Source of the DNA: Gemmatimonadales bacterium UBA4456 | Lineage (GTDB): Bacteria > Gemmatimonadota > Gemmatimonadetes > Longimicrobiales > Gaopeijiaceae | Reading direction: 5' to 3' | DNA length: 32,998 nucleotides | Assembly (NCBI GenBank): GCA_002390225.1 | Contig: DGOW01000085.1 | Coordinates: 1 to 32,998 of the forward strand | Shown here: one piece after another, positions 18,240-26,160 of the stretch | Layout: each line of letters begins with the position of its first letter | Numbering within the stretch: the first letter of the stretch is position 1 | Program-made: the position numbers and the translations under genes | Notes under the pieces: generated by a model | What the model was told of the DNA's origin: nothing | The model's database searches: none | Seen by the model: only the letters and a program-made list of their open reading frames with translations

Positions 18240-18267
18240 TTGACACATTTTCGAACGGTCGTGTAAC
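18240..18267 (+). promoter_or_regulatory. Sigma-70-type promoter for the Fur-family gene
   Basis: A perfect -35 hexamer TTGACA (18240-18245) is followed after 16 bases by TGTAAC (18262-18267), a fair -10 hexamer. Transcription would start near 18274, about 45 bases before the ATG at 18319. It is the best promoter match I saw in any intergenic region of the window. No clear Fur/PerR box overlaps it by eye, so autoregulation cannot be claimed. Confidence 0.55.
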
Positions 18268-18285
18268 GTTCATGCACACAAGAGT

Positions 18286-18301
18286 CCGTCCTCCGGGACG
18301 G
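18286..18301 (+). other. Small hairpin in the fur leader
   Basis: CCGTCC and GGACGG form a perfect 6-bp stem with the loop TCCG (18292-18295). It lies in the predicted 5' untranslated region and its last base is the G of an alternative GTG start. Sequestration of that GTG is one reason to prefer the ATG at 18319. A TNCG-like loop closed by C-G pairs would be stable, but a regulatory role is unproven. Confidence 0.4.
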
Positions 18302-18318
18302 TGAGCGAGCGAATTCAT

Positions 18319-18777
18319 ATGTCCAGTCATTCCACGACCGATCTACGCCTGAGAGAAGCGCTCGAGGCCAGTGGCCAGCGCTTCACGGAGCAGCGCGCGG
18401 CCGTCTTTCACTACCTAGCGACCACGGACGTGCATCCTACGGCTGACGAGGTCTTCCTCGCCGTCAGGCAGGAACTCCCCGTGATCTCGCTTGCCACTGT
18501 GTACAAGAGCCTCGAAACCCTGGTCGGGTGCGGCCTCGCGGTCAAGCTGAGCTATGCGGATCACTCGGCCCGGTACGACGGCAGGACAGATCCTCATCAC
18601 CATGCGCGATGCGTCGTCTGCGAGCGCGTGCTCGACCTGCCAGGTGAAATTTCGAGCGGTGAAATTGAGGCTCTCCGCGGTACTGCCGGCGCCTTCACGG
18701 TGACCGGATACCGCCTCGAGCTGTCCGGCTACTGCCCCGAATGCCTGCTGTCGCAAGAAGCGGCCGTCTCAGCCTGA
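18319..18777 (+). CDS. Fur-family transcriptional regulator (Fur/PerR type)
   Basis: Fur-family proteins are metal-loaded dimeric repressors of iron, zinc or peroxide genes. The 152-residue product has the winged helix (GQRFTEQRAAVFHYLATTDVH, then the recognition helix region ISLATVYKSLETL). The dimerisation domain carries metal-binding residues in DPHHHARC. Two CxxC pairs (CVVC and CPEC) form the structural zinc site. The spacing DPHHHARCVVC and the final GYCPEC are closer to PerR of Gram-positives than to E. coli Fur, so peroxide sensing is possible but not decided. Start choice: ATG 18319. GTG 18301 is in frame but lies in a hairpin with no usable ribosome site. The terminal TGA overlaps the longest reading of the next gene. 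Confidence 0.93.
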   Translation: MSSHSTTDLRLREALEASGQRFTEQRAAVFHYLATTDVHPTADEVFLAVRQELPVISLATVYKSLETLVGCGLAVKLSYADHSARYDGRTDPHHHARCVVCERVLDLPGEISSGEIEALRGTAGAFTVTGYRLELSGYCPECLLSQEAAVSA

Positions 18778-18794
18778 CCGTCGACCGGCCTCAC

Positions 18795-20531
18795 GTGTTC
18801 CCGCCTTCCGACTCACGTACGAGACACAACCGAGCGGGCCCGGTCTTTTTCCTGCTGCTCGGCATCTTCGCGTACCCGGCCGTCGCCGAAGCCCAGGATA
18901 TCGAGCGACTACAAGACCAGCTGAGCCAGATATTCGCCGATTATTCATGGGGTGACGCTCGGTGGGGAGCGCTCGTGTATTCGCTAGACTCGGGCGATAC
19001 GATCTTCTCCATCGCCCCCGATAGCGCACTGGCTCCGGCATCAAACGTGAAGCTGCTGACCACGGCAGCGGCGCTCCATCGCCTCGGTCCGGATTATCGC
19101 TTCCGCACGTACGTGCTGTCCGACGCCCCCGTGCGGGACAGCGTGCTTCAGGGCGACCTGACGCTGTACGGAACGGGTGACCCGGGTATCTCCGATCGCT
19201 TCTATGGTCAGAAGGACGAAGTTTTCCAACGTCTGATTGACGATCTCAAGGCAGCAGGGATTTCAGAGATCGCAGGTGACATCATCGCCGATGCCTCCTT
19301 CTTCCCGGGCCCGCTGCGTGACGAGGGGTGGGAGCAGCGTGACCTGAACGAGCACTTCACCGCAGGGGTCTCCGCTCTCTCCTACAACGAGAACGTGGTG
19401 TCCTTCCGGATTATGCCCGGTCCGGCAGGAGCGGCTCCGCACGTCGAGACGGTGCCCCCGCATTCAGCACTCGAGGTCGAGAATACGGCAGAGACGGTGA
19501 CAGGGCGGGCCAGACCCCGCCTGGCCATCCTTCGAGACAACCCGCTCGAGCCGGTGCGGATCACCGGTCGCATAGCGTTGAATTCCAGGGATGTGTGGCG
19601 TCAAATGACGGTCGCCGTACCGGCGGATTTCGTCGGTGCGTCGTTCCGGGCCGCACTGGAAGAGCGAGGAATCACGGTCCAGGGTGAGACTCGTCGGGTA
19701 GAGGTCCCCATCCAGTCAGTGGTCAGTCGGATCAGCAGTCCCGTACTGGGTCGGGCCGGGGGCCGGGTTCTGGGGCGACACACGTCGCGGCCGCTTTCCG
19801 ACTACCTCGAGATCGTGAACAAGGACAGCAACAATCTCTTCGCGGAACTCATCTTCCGAGCCGTGGGCCGCGCTGACTCCGGAGTGGGATCGCCCGAGGC
19901 AAGCGCTGATGCCGTCCGACAAACACTCGTCTCTCTGGGTGTCGACACGGACGGGCTGCGCCAGGTCGATGGTTCGGGCCTTGCAGGAACCAATCGGGTC
20001 AGTGCAGCGTCGTTCGTAGATCTGATCCGGCGCATGAGTGAAGGGCCTCTATGGCCGGAATACTGGGCCTCCCTTCCCCGCGCCGGGACCAGGCGTGAAC
20101 TCGGTCGTATGTATCGCACGGCCGCCGCGGACAACCTCCGCGCCAAGACGGGAACGATCGACGGGGTATCTGCCCTGAGCGGGATGGTGCGCTCACAAGA
20201 CGGCGAGCGACTCGCGTTCTCCTTGATAGTGAACGGTTCTCCGTCCCAGACGCGGGCGAAACGTCTAGAAAACCAGATCGGAGCCCGGCTCGCGGAGTTC
20301 CGGCGCACGCCCGGTACCGTACCTGCGATCGTTGCTGAGACGAACGTGCCAGCATCTCGGGCGACCACCTTCAACGACCGCCATCGCGTCGCACGAGGTG
20401 AGAACCTTCTGGGCATCGCTCGGCGGTACCGCGTCACCGTCGACGAAATCCTCGAGGCGAACCCCCGCGTGAACCGCAACCGCATCGTCGCGGGCCAGTG
20501 GCTCGAGATCCCAGTGCAAGGCTGTTGCTAG
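18795..20531 (+). CDS. dacB: D-alanyl-D-alanine carboxypeptidase/endopeptidase (PBP4, S13) with LysM
   Basis: S13 peptidases trim and cleave D-Ala-containing cross-links of peptidoglycan in the periplasm. The product has a signal peptide (hydrophobic stretch FFLLLGIFAYP, cut near AEAQ) and the three active-site motifs of penicillin-recognising enzymes: SNVK at about 83-86, SNN near 343 and KTG near 450. The family's inserted domains lie between the first two. A C-terminal LysM repeat (about 530-575, GENLLGIARRYRVTVDEIL) is an addition not present in E. coli PBP4 and would tether it to glycan. The frame can start at ATG 18741 inside fur, but GTG 18795 avoids a 37-base overlap and gives a better signal peptide. 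The start is uncertain. Confidence 0.9.
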   Translation: MFPPSDSRTRHNRAGPVFFLLLGIFAYPAVAEAQDIERLQDQLSQIFADYSWGDARWGALVYSLDSGDTIFSIAPDSALAPASNVKLLTTAAALHRLGPDYRFRTYVLSDAPVRDSVLQGDLTLYGTGDPGISDRFYGQKDEVFQRLIDDLKAAGISEIAGDIIADASFFPGPLRDEGWEQRDLNEHFTAGVSALSYNENVVSFRIMPGPAGAAPHVETVPPHSALEVENTAETVTGRARPRLAILRDNPLEPVRITGRIALNSRDVWRQMTVAVPADFVGASFRAALEERGITVQGETRRVEVPIQSVVSRISSPVLGRAGGRVLGRHTSRPLSDYLEIVNKDSNNLFAELIFRAVGRADSGVGSPEASADAVRQTLVSLGVDTDGLRQVDGSGLAGTNRVSAASFVDLIRRMSEGPLWPEYWASLPRAGTRRELGRMYRTAAADNLRAKTGTIDGVSALSGMVRSQDGERLAFSLIVNGSPSQTRAKRLENQIGARLAEFRRTPGTVPAIVAETNVPASRATTFNDRHRVARGENLLGIARRYRVTVDEILEANPRVNRNRIVAGQWLEIPVQGCC

Positions 20532-20538
20532 GTCATCG

Positions 20539-20561
20539 GTCTCTGGCCGTGGGCCGGAGAC
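20539..20561. terminator. Hairpin between convergent genes, possible two-way terminator
   Basis: GTCTCTGGCC and GGCCGGAGAC pair as a 10-bp stem (one G-U wobble) around the 3-base loop GTG. It starts 8 bases after the dacB stop and ends 8 bases before the stop codon of the minus-strand small gene, so it could end both transcripts. There is no T-tract on either side, which makes Rho-independent termination weak. Confidence 0.45.
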
Positions 20562-20568
20562 GATAGAG

Positions 20569-20811
20569 TCAGGCGCCAGCGGTGCCTCGACCCGTCGCCG
20601 ACCGAAGTCGACGGCGCAGCTCTATGACCGACATCGAGTCGATGGTGCGAACCGCCGACCGCTCACTGTTCCAGCGGACATCGGTGAGTTCGACTCGTTG
20701 ACCGTCCTCCGCCTCCATGACGAGGTGGTAGCGACCCTTGTAGTCGGGCGACTCCTCCGTCGCGGTGGTCGCGGTCCAGGACCGGCCTTCGGCATCGGCG
20801 AACTCTCTCAT
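20569..20811 (-). CDS. Small hypothetical protein (80 residues)
   Basis: I do not recognise the family. The 80-residue product begins MREFADAEGRSWTA and reads like a small beta-rich domain: GRYHLVMEAEDGQRVELTDVRW is a strand-turn-strand pattern. It ends in a basic helix (SVIELRRRLRSATGRG). There is no signal or membrane segment. It is convergent with dacB and its stop is 37 bases from the dacB stop. The start ATG 20811 has several candidate upstream bases but no strong ribosome site. Small proteins opening 'REF.D..GR.W' occur in related genomes as I recall, but I cannot verify that here. Coding status is likely because composition and codon pattern match neighbours. Confidence 0.6.
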   Translation of the reverse strand: MREFADAEGRSWTATTATEESPDYKGRYHLVMEAEDGQRVELTDVRWNSERSAVRTIDSMSVIELRRRLRSATGRGTAGA

Positions 20812-21092
20812 ACTTCGTTCCAGCGTCGGGGGTTGATGCGGTGCGGGGCGTCGACTCAGGCGACGATCAATTCGCCTCCAACGCTATCACGGAGGTGACA
20901 TCCGTCAAGGAATCGATTGAGAATCAGGTCGAGCGCACGACCTTCCTTGTCCCTGGCTCTCGATCCCGGCAACCGGCGAGTCTTCTTGCCTTCACTACCG
21001 GAGTGCAGCCTCTTCGATGCCGGTTCGTGAGCAGCCTTTCCAAGTTACATTCGCGCGTCACGGAGGCAGAACGTTGAGACGGCCGGAGCCTG

Positions 21093-22031
21093 ATGTCGCG
21101 TAAGGGAGACGTCGCTACCGATCTGGGGCTCGTTGCGCTGGCCGCGATCTGGGGCGTGAATTTCTCGGTGGTCAAGATCGTCCTGGGCGAAATTGAACCA
21201 CTCGCGTTCAATGCGCTCCGATTTCCCCTGGCCGCCGCAGTTCTGGGCTGGATCGTGTGGCGGGGCTCAGAGGATCTCCTCCCCCACCGTGAGGACGTGC
21301 CCCGCCTCCTGCTACTCGGTGCGCTGGGCAACGTCCTCTACCAGCTGACGTTCATCATCGGCATCGACTGGACCTTCGCAGGTAACGCGAGCCTGCTCCT
21401 GTCTACCACTCCGGTATGGACAGTCATCCTTTCCGTGACTGCCGGACACGAAGAGTCGAATCGCTGGGTCAACATCGGAGTGCTCGGCACTCTCCTTGGC
21501 ATGGCCCTCGTGGTGATCGGGAGCGGACAAGAGCTCTCGCTCGGGTCGGAGACGCTACGCGGCGATCTCCTCATGATCGCGGGGTCCATGCTCTGGTCCG
21601 CCTACACAGTCGTCGGCAAGAGGCCTGTGAGCCGTTATGGCGCCTTGCGAGTGACTACCTGGACCCTGTGGGCCGGAACTCCGATTCTGGTCGTCCTGGG
21701 ACTCCCAGGTCTCTTGCGAATGGACTTCACGTCCGTCAGCACGGGCTCGTGGCTTGGCCTCGTGTACGCCGGGCTCTTTGCAATCGCCCTGGCCTATGTG
21801 CTCTGGTACCGCGGTGTGCAGACGCTGGGGAACAGCCGCACGGCCGTCTACTCCAACCTCGTCCCCGTGTGGGCGCTCATCACCGCCTGGATCTGGCTGG
21901 GCGAACAGCCTCAGGGACTTCAGCTGGTCGGCGCGGCCAGCATCCTCTTCAGCTTGACGATCGCTCGCCTGGGTCAGTCAAGCGCGGACCCGAGATCGTC
22001 CGTCGTGAGCCCGGAGCCGGAGCCGAGCTGA
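21093..22031 (+). CDS. EamA/DMT-family transporter
   Basis: DMT proteins export or exchange metabolites across the inner membrane. The 312-residue product has about ten hydrophobic helices arranged as two EamA repeats (about 8-140 and 155-290). Typical EamA features are the opening AAIWGVNFSVVKIVLGEIEPLAFNALRF, split by the first loop, and in the second repeat LWYRGVQTLGNSRTAVYSNLVPVWA followed by WIWLGEQ. The substrate cannot be told from sequence. GGAG at 21085-21088 precedes the ATG by four bases. The 3' end overlaps the convergent zinc-ribbon gene by 58 bases, so the last 19 codons of each are antisense to each other. The 281 bases upstream (20812-21092) hold no convincing gene. Confidence 0.9.
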   Translation: MSRKGDVATDLGLVALAAIWGVNFSVVKIVLGEIEPLAFNALRFPLAAAVLGWIVWRGSEDLLPHREDVPRLLLLGALGNVLYQLTFIIGIDWTFAGNASLLLSTTPVWTVILSVTAGHEESNRWVNIGVLGTLLGMALVVIGSGQELSLGSETLRGDLLMIAGSMLWSAYTVVGKRPVSRYGALRVTTWTLWAGTPILVVLGLPGLLRMDFTSVSTGSWLGLVYAGLFAIALAYVLWYRGVQTLGNSRTAVYSNLVPVWALITAWIWLGEQPQGLQLVGAASILFSLTIARLGQSSADPRSSVVSPEPEPS

Positions 22032-22783
22032 CCCCGGTGAAGAATCTCCGGGAACTCGTAGTAGAGTAAGCCATCATTCGAGATCTCGGACCGCACCCGG
22101 AAGCCATCGTCGAGCGAGATCAGGATCTTGTCCGCGTCCGTGAGCGAGAGATTCAGGTCCGCGGCGACCTCAGTCACCGTCAGACGCCCACCCTTCGAGT
22201 TGGCCAGCTTGAGGATCTTCCGTTGCACACCGTGCATGATCGCTTTCTTCCGCTCCATCAGGCTCTTCCAGCCCCAATAGAAGGTGAGAGATCCGCCACC
22301 GCCCACGACTGATCCAACGGCGACCGCCGCCATCTCCCATTCGACGAAGCCAACCAGCACCAGCAGGCTCGCCATGAGCACCATCCCTGTACCCATAACT
22401 CGCCGCGCGAGGCCAGCGCTGGGCAGCTTCTCGTCAGGCTCTGCCTCTACGAAGCGGCGCTCCGGCTCAGGTCCGGTTGCAGTGAGCGCCCGAGATGCGT
22501 TCTCCCACCCCAGGCCGCATCGGGGACATACGAGATGCTTGCGACGGGCGAGCCAGTAGACGAGTCCACCGAAACCATACGTGAAGAGCGACGCACCCAC
22601 GAGAAGTCCAACGTGCCCCGCCCGCCGGAAGTATGGCATCCCCTCACCCTGATAGGAGCATCGGGGGCATCGACGGACACCTGGCGGTCTCTTGACGGCC
22701 ATGCCTACGGGGGTCGACGTCCCGCACGTGGGGCAGCGTGCTGCCCCAGGTTGGAGCGTCTCGCCGCAGGTGGAACAACGCAT
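21974..22783 (-). CDS. Membrane zinc-ribbon protein with C-terminal winged-helix-like domain
   Basis: I know no named family for the whole protein (269 residues). The N-terminus is a zinc ribbon (CSTC, then CPTC 12 residues on). A second CPRC (about residue 39) and a matching CPRC (about 86) are separated by a glycine-rich membrane helix (GHVGLLVGASLFTYGFGGLVYWL). That layout resembles a LITAF-like membrane-inserted zinc domain. Two more hydrophobic helices follow (about 125-165). The C-terminal roughly 75 residues (from HGVQRKILKLA) read as a winged helix: LTVTEVAADLNLSLTDADKIL, then a beta wing and YYEFPE. The combination suggests a membrane-attached regulator, but no target is known. The gene is convergent with and overlaps the EamA gene. 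Confidence 0.8.
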   Translation of the reverse strand: MRCSTCGETLQPGAARCPTCGTSTPVGMAVKRPPGVRRCPRCSYQGEGMPYFRRAGHVGLLVGASLFTYGFGGLVYWLARRKHLVCPRCGLGWENASRALTATGPEPERRFVEAEPDEKLPSAGLARRVMGTGMVLMASLLVLVGFVEWEMAAVAVGSVVGGGGSLTFYWGWKSLMERKKAIMHGVQRKILKLANSKGGRLTVTEVAADLNLSLTDADKILISLDDGFRVRSEISNDGLLYYEFPEILHRGQLGSGSGLTTDDLGSALD

Positions 22784-22872
22784 GTGATCTACCGGGGTGG
22801 ACTGTTCGTTCTTATCAGGTCACTACGGGGCTTTGTCGAGGAAGATTCAGCCCTGGAAAGACACGATGTTGG

Positions 22873-25050
22873 TCACTGCACACGTATGATTCGCATTCGG
22901 AGGCCAGCCTGGGGAGCACTCGACCCACCTCCTTTTCCGCCGAGCCGAAGCGTAATCGTCCCCGACTGGGCCGGATCGACAATGTAGTACGCCACAGACG
23001 CAGATCGCAGGGTCCCTGAACGCTCGAAATCCGCCCCCCCGAGAGGAGTCGGCTGGAGCGGAAACGGATCCTCGAGGAATCCTCCTAAATCCGTCGACGG
23101 GTAGGTGAGCGCACCGCTCTCTGGCCCAGGCCCGTCGAGGACGATCGCTCCCCACCAATCCGATAACCCATCCGCCCAATTCACGCCCGTCTCAGCCTCC
23201 ACGTTCTCAACACCCGTCCTCGTCGTACGCACAAGTCGCCCCACAAGGTCCCCGCCAAATCGATCCGTCAGATATGCCACGTAGAGGTAGCCGGCACCGC
23301 GCTCCGCCAGGCTCCCTCTGCCCGAGGCGATGATCAGAGATACGTTGTCCGGTTCCGTCAGATACCGTCGAGCACGTGTACGAACACCAGCACGAAACAG
23401 CTCCACGTTCACATCGTCCTGCGCATCCTCATACGCCCGCGCCACCAGCTCTTCGGCGAACTGCGCGAGTCCCTCGGACAGCCACACGGCCTCGTTGGCC
23501 GGGGCACCCCGTTCGAGTACACGTTGATTGAAGTTGACCATGTGCTGGAACTCATGGGCCAGCACCGCGGGCGTAATCTCGGTGAGGGAGCTCTTGGGGC
23601 GCGGATCCGAGAACACACCATTCGGATCCGGGGCCAGCGCATAGAAGACCTCGCCACCATTACTGCCTTCTTCCCCGAGGAGCAGGTCCAGGCCGAAGAA
23701 GAAGCCGCCCACAAAACCGGTCGCTCCACGCGGCGTCAGAGCATTGACCTGGGGCGTGAACAGGATGACGATCCGGTCGTTCCCGTCGAGGTCGGACGGC
23801 ACGCCGAACTCGGCTGTCACGACCGGCCAGATCACGTCATCGATCTGGTCGGAAAAGGTCTTCAGGTCGAGTTGTGTGTACCCCCCCGCGGGTGCCTCGG
23901 AATCCACGAAGAGCGCAGCCCGCTCACCGACATACCGAGCGGTCGCCGTGACCGTCGCGAAGTCGCCCGGGGCACGGAACACCTGGAAGTCCCGGACGTC
24001 GTTCACCTGCGGAACCGGCTGCAGGACCGTAGCTAAGCGCGATTTGTCTTCCCCAGGCAGGCCCGAGCGCTCAACCGTGCGCTCCTCTTCGAGTTGACGG
24101 AGCCTCGCATCCCAGAGCACACCCACATCGGATTCGAGCCCGGGGGAAGACCGATGGCCCTCTACCACGCGGGACACCGAACCTGCCGCTGTTCCTGATC
24201 CGAGACCCGTCAGGCTCCAGGGGTGTGCGGCCGCACCCACACTCGACGTCGAGTGCACTTCGACGACGTACTCTGCACCCCCGGCACCCGAGAGTGTCAC
24301 ACAGGTGAGGCCGGCCTCGTCAAAGGCATCGACCACATCACCGACCTTAAGGTCAACCACAGCTCCGCCCGAACCGACGGATAGTCCGATGGATGAGCTT
24401 CCTACGCTACCAAACCGAACGGAAACGTCGACGTTCCGCTCCGGAAGGCACGACGGGATCATCACGTCGAGCTGGGTCTCCGAGGCCGCCGTAACCTCGC
24501 CTCGAATACCCGAGAAGAGGACGACATTGTGCCCAAGTTCGGGCACGAAATTCTGGCCCACCAAGGTGATTGTTTCACCCGGAAGGGCCGATCCCACTGA
24601 GAGTTCATTCAGGACGGGACGATCGATCACGAATAGTAGAAAGTCGACCGATGCCGGAGACTGGCTCTGGGCGGTCGCCCGGATCACGACGTCACCCACC
24701 GTCGTTCCGAACCGTGCAGTGGTACTCGCAAGCCCAGTCGAGTCAGAAACGGTCTGGGGCACGCCCAGAATCTCCGCGTCGCCCTCAACGACGCTCCACG
24801 CGACGTTGACCCCCGATTTGGGCAGCTGAGTCGTCAGAGTACGTACAAGTACCTGAAGCGGTATCTGGAGCGTCTGGCCGGCGGTTCCGTACTGCTGATC
24901 ACCCGCCGCGACGAACATCTCGATCGGAGGCTGCAGGACGGAAGTGGTTTCTCCCCCGCACCCCTGCAGGACAACCAGGGTGCCAATGAGAATCGAGCGA
25001 AGGGTTTGCCAGCGCGAGCCAAGAAGCTCGCAGGTTCGGCTCACAGTCAC
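22873..25050 (-). CDS. Lipoprotein with Ig-like and IPT/TIG domains and M30-like zinc metallopeptidase
   Basis: This 725-residue surface or periplasmic protein starts with a lipoprotein signal (lipobox VLQGC, about residue 31). An invasin/bacterial Ig-like domain (about 40-150) is followed by an IPT/TIG domain (about 155-235, LPGETITLVGQNF) and a beta-rich section. A metallopeptidase domain (about 360-580) carries the zinc motif HEFQH near residue 498 and the downstream Glu in WLSEGLAQFAEEL. This HExxH plus SEG(L/M)AxF pattern is that of M30 (hyicolysin-like) peptidases, a tentative assignment. The C-terminus is a beta-sandwich-like strand set. GTG 25050 overlaps the TGA of the upstream SH3 gene by four bases, so the two are coupled. 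The substrate is unknown; a role in extracellular protein use is a guess. Confidence 0.85.
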   Translation of the reverse strand: MTVSRTCELLGSRWQTLRSILIGTLVVLQGCGGETTSVLQPPIEMFVAAGDQQYGTAGQTLQIPLQVLVRTLTTQLPKSGVNVAWSVVEGDAEILGVPQTVSDSTGLASTTARFGTTVGDVVIRATAQSQSPASVDFLLFVIDRPVLNELSVGSALPGETITLVGQNFVPELGHNVVLFSGIRGEVTAASETQLDVMIPSCLPERNVDVSVRFGSVGSSSIGLSVGSGGAVVDLKVGDVVDAFDEAGLTCVTLSGAGGAEYVVEVHSTSSVGAAAHPWSLTGLGSGTAAGSVSRVVEGHRSSPGLESDVGVLWDARLRQLEEERTVERSGLPGEDKSRLATVLQPVPQVNDVRDFQVFRAPGDFATVTATARYVGERAALFVDSEAPAGGYTQLDLKTFSDQIDDVIWPVVTAEFGVPSDLDGNDRIVILFTPQVNALTPRGATGFVGGFFFGLDLLLGEEGSNGGEVFYALAPDPNGVFSDPRPKSSLTEITPAVLAHEFQHMVNFNQRVLERGAPANEAVWLSEGLAQFAEELVARAYEDAQDDVNVELFRAGVRTRARRYLTEPDNVSLIIASGRGSLAERGAGYLYVAYLTDRFGGDLVGRLVRTTRTGVENVEAETGVNWADGLSDWWGAIVLDGPGPESGALTYPSTDLGGFLEDPFPLQPTPLGGADFERSGTLRSASVAYYIVDPAQSGTITLRLGGKGGGSSAPQAGLRMRIIRVQ

Positions 25051-26099
25051 TGGAAGTCCCGAGACTTCTCGATATCGATCAGGTCTATGATCGGGGCGCC
25101 GGTCAGCCGCGACACGCCGGTCCGTACTCTACCGGTCACGGTAAGGGTTTCGAGTGGCACCAGACCCTCCACCTCGGCGAGCCGGTCTGTCGGTACGGCT
25201 ACATATACGAACTGCCCGTCCACCCCGCCGAAACGTGCCAGAAGGAACGGTTCACCCTCGAAGAAGTCGGTTCGGACGGCCTCAGCCCGCTCGAGCGAGA
25301 TGAACTGGATCGTCCACACGACCACCCGGCCCGCGTACTCGTTGGGGCTCGATGAGAGGGCGGCGGGATCCAGGATTGCCGACTCGTCAGACGTATCGAT
25401 CTCGTCTGTGGTGACCTGATCGGGCGTCTCGGGCATCCACATCCAGCCCTCCAGCCGTACTCGAGCCCAGTTGCCTTGTCGTGCGAGCACCTGCACGTCA
25501 CCCGACGGAGCGACGACTCCGAGCGTATCCCCGTCCGGCGCGGTCAGCAGAGAGCCTCCTGCTCCAGCTCGCGTGAAGTTACTTGGAGCACGAGCTGCGG
25601 GCCCGGTGGCGGTCGAAGGCGTCGACGGCTGCAGTGGTGGCAATTCCTCCGACGCGGCGGGTGCAGGATCGGAGAGCGAAGCCGTCCAGATCCACCCCAC
25701 TCGAGACACACGCGCCCACGCCGGGTCCCGTCCGAGCTCTTCGAGAAGGGTGCCCTCCTCGAGCACGCCCAGAATCGAACCAGACGGTCCCGACCGAAGA
25801 TTCTCGCCCCCCTCCTGACTCACGACGAGATCGAACGCCGTGTCTTCACTGCCCTGGAGAGATCGCAACCAGACCCAACCCTCCACCTCGACCTCGGTCC
25901 AGTTCCCCTCAGTCGACAGCAAACGAAACGGAGCCCCTTCCCCTATTCGGGCTAGCACGACACCATTCGGCTCGCTTCGGAAGTTTTCCTCAACCAGAAC
26001 GGTCACTACGTCCTGCGACGAGCCCGATGCAGCCGAGGCTGCGAGGATGCCTCCGGCCAGCAGCAACGGGTGGCAGAGGACCGCACATCGAAGACGCAT
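25047..26099 (-). CDS. Secreted protein with three SH3b-like repeats
   Basis: The 350-residue product has a signal peptide (hydrophobic LLLAGGILAASAASG). Three bacterial SH3-like repeats of about 50 residues follow, near 30-80, 88-140 and 175-225. Each has the pattern 'NLRS-GP-G..LG.L..G' and ends in 'W..V...GW.W' (for instance NFRSEPNGVVLARIGEG and GNWTEVEVEGWVW). The third repeat is degenerate in its first motif. A Pro/Ala/Ser-rich linker precedes the third repeat. The last roughly 100 residues (from YAGRVVVWTIQFISLE) are beta-rich and could be an OB-fold. SH3b domains bind peptidoglycan or peptides. It is the first gene of a two-gene unit with the metallopeptidase lipoprotein, and the palindrome 26139-26160 lies 40 bases upstream. 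Confidence 0.82.
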   Translation of the reverse strand: MRLRCAVLCHPLLLAGGILAASAASGSSQDVVTVLVEENFRSEPNGVVLARIGEGAPFRLLSTEGNWTEVEVEGWVWLRSLQGSEDTAFDLVVSQEGGENLRSGPSGSILGVLEEGTLLEELGRDPAWARVSRVGWIWTASLSDPAPAASEELPPLQPSTPSTATGPAARAPSNFTRAGAGGSLLTAPDGDTLGVVAPSGDVQVLARQGNWARVRLEGWMWMPETPDQVTTDEIDTSDESAILDPAALSSSPNEYAGRVVVWTIQFISLERAEAVRTDFFEGEPFLLARFGGVDGQFVYVAVPTDRLAEVEGLVPLETLTVTGRVRTGVSRLTGAPIIDLIDIEKSRDFQ

Positions 26100-26138
26100 A
26101 GAGTCTGAAACGATCCGGTACAGAAGGTGTTACAACGG

Positions 26139-26160
26139 GCGCACGAGGCGCCTCGTGCGC
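26139..26160. repeat. Perfect 22-bp palindrome in a divergent intergenic region
   Basis: Bases 26139-26160 (GCGCACGAGGC followed by its exact reverse complement) form a perfect 11+11 palindrome. It lies between the divergent SH3-protein gene (start 26099) and the outer-membrane-barrel gene (start 26233). On the minus strand TGTAAC at 26134-26129 could be a -10 box. The -35 position would then fall inside the palindrome, as for a repressor or activator site. A smaller inverted repeat, CACAT-CGA-ATGTG, follows at 26164-26176. Function is inferred from position only. Confidence 0.6.

Noticed and set aside
20920..20937. GATTGAGAATCAGG, similar to part of the operator at 16830-16852
   Set aside because: It shares only the AGAATCA core and has no dyad symmetry, so it does not qualify as a second metal-regulator box.
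20841..21077. A 78-codon + frame in the gap before the EamA gene
   Set aside because: No motif, no ribosome site, and composition unlike neighbours. The 281-base gap (20812-21092) is more likely regulatory or spacer DNA.
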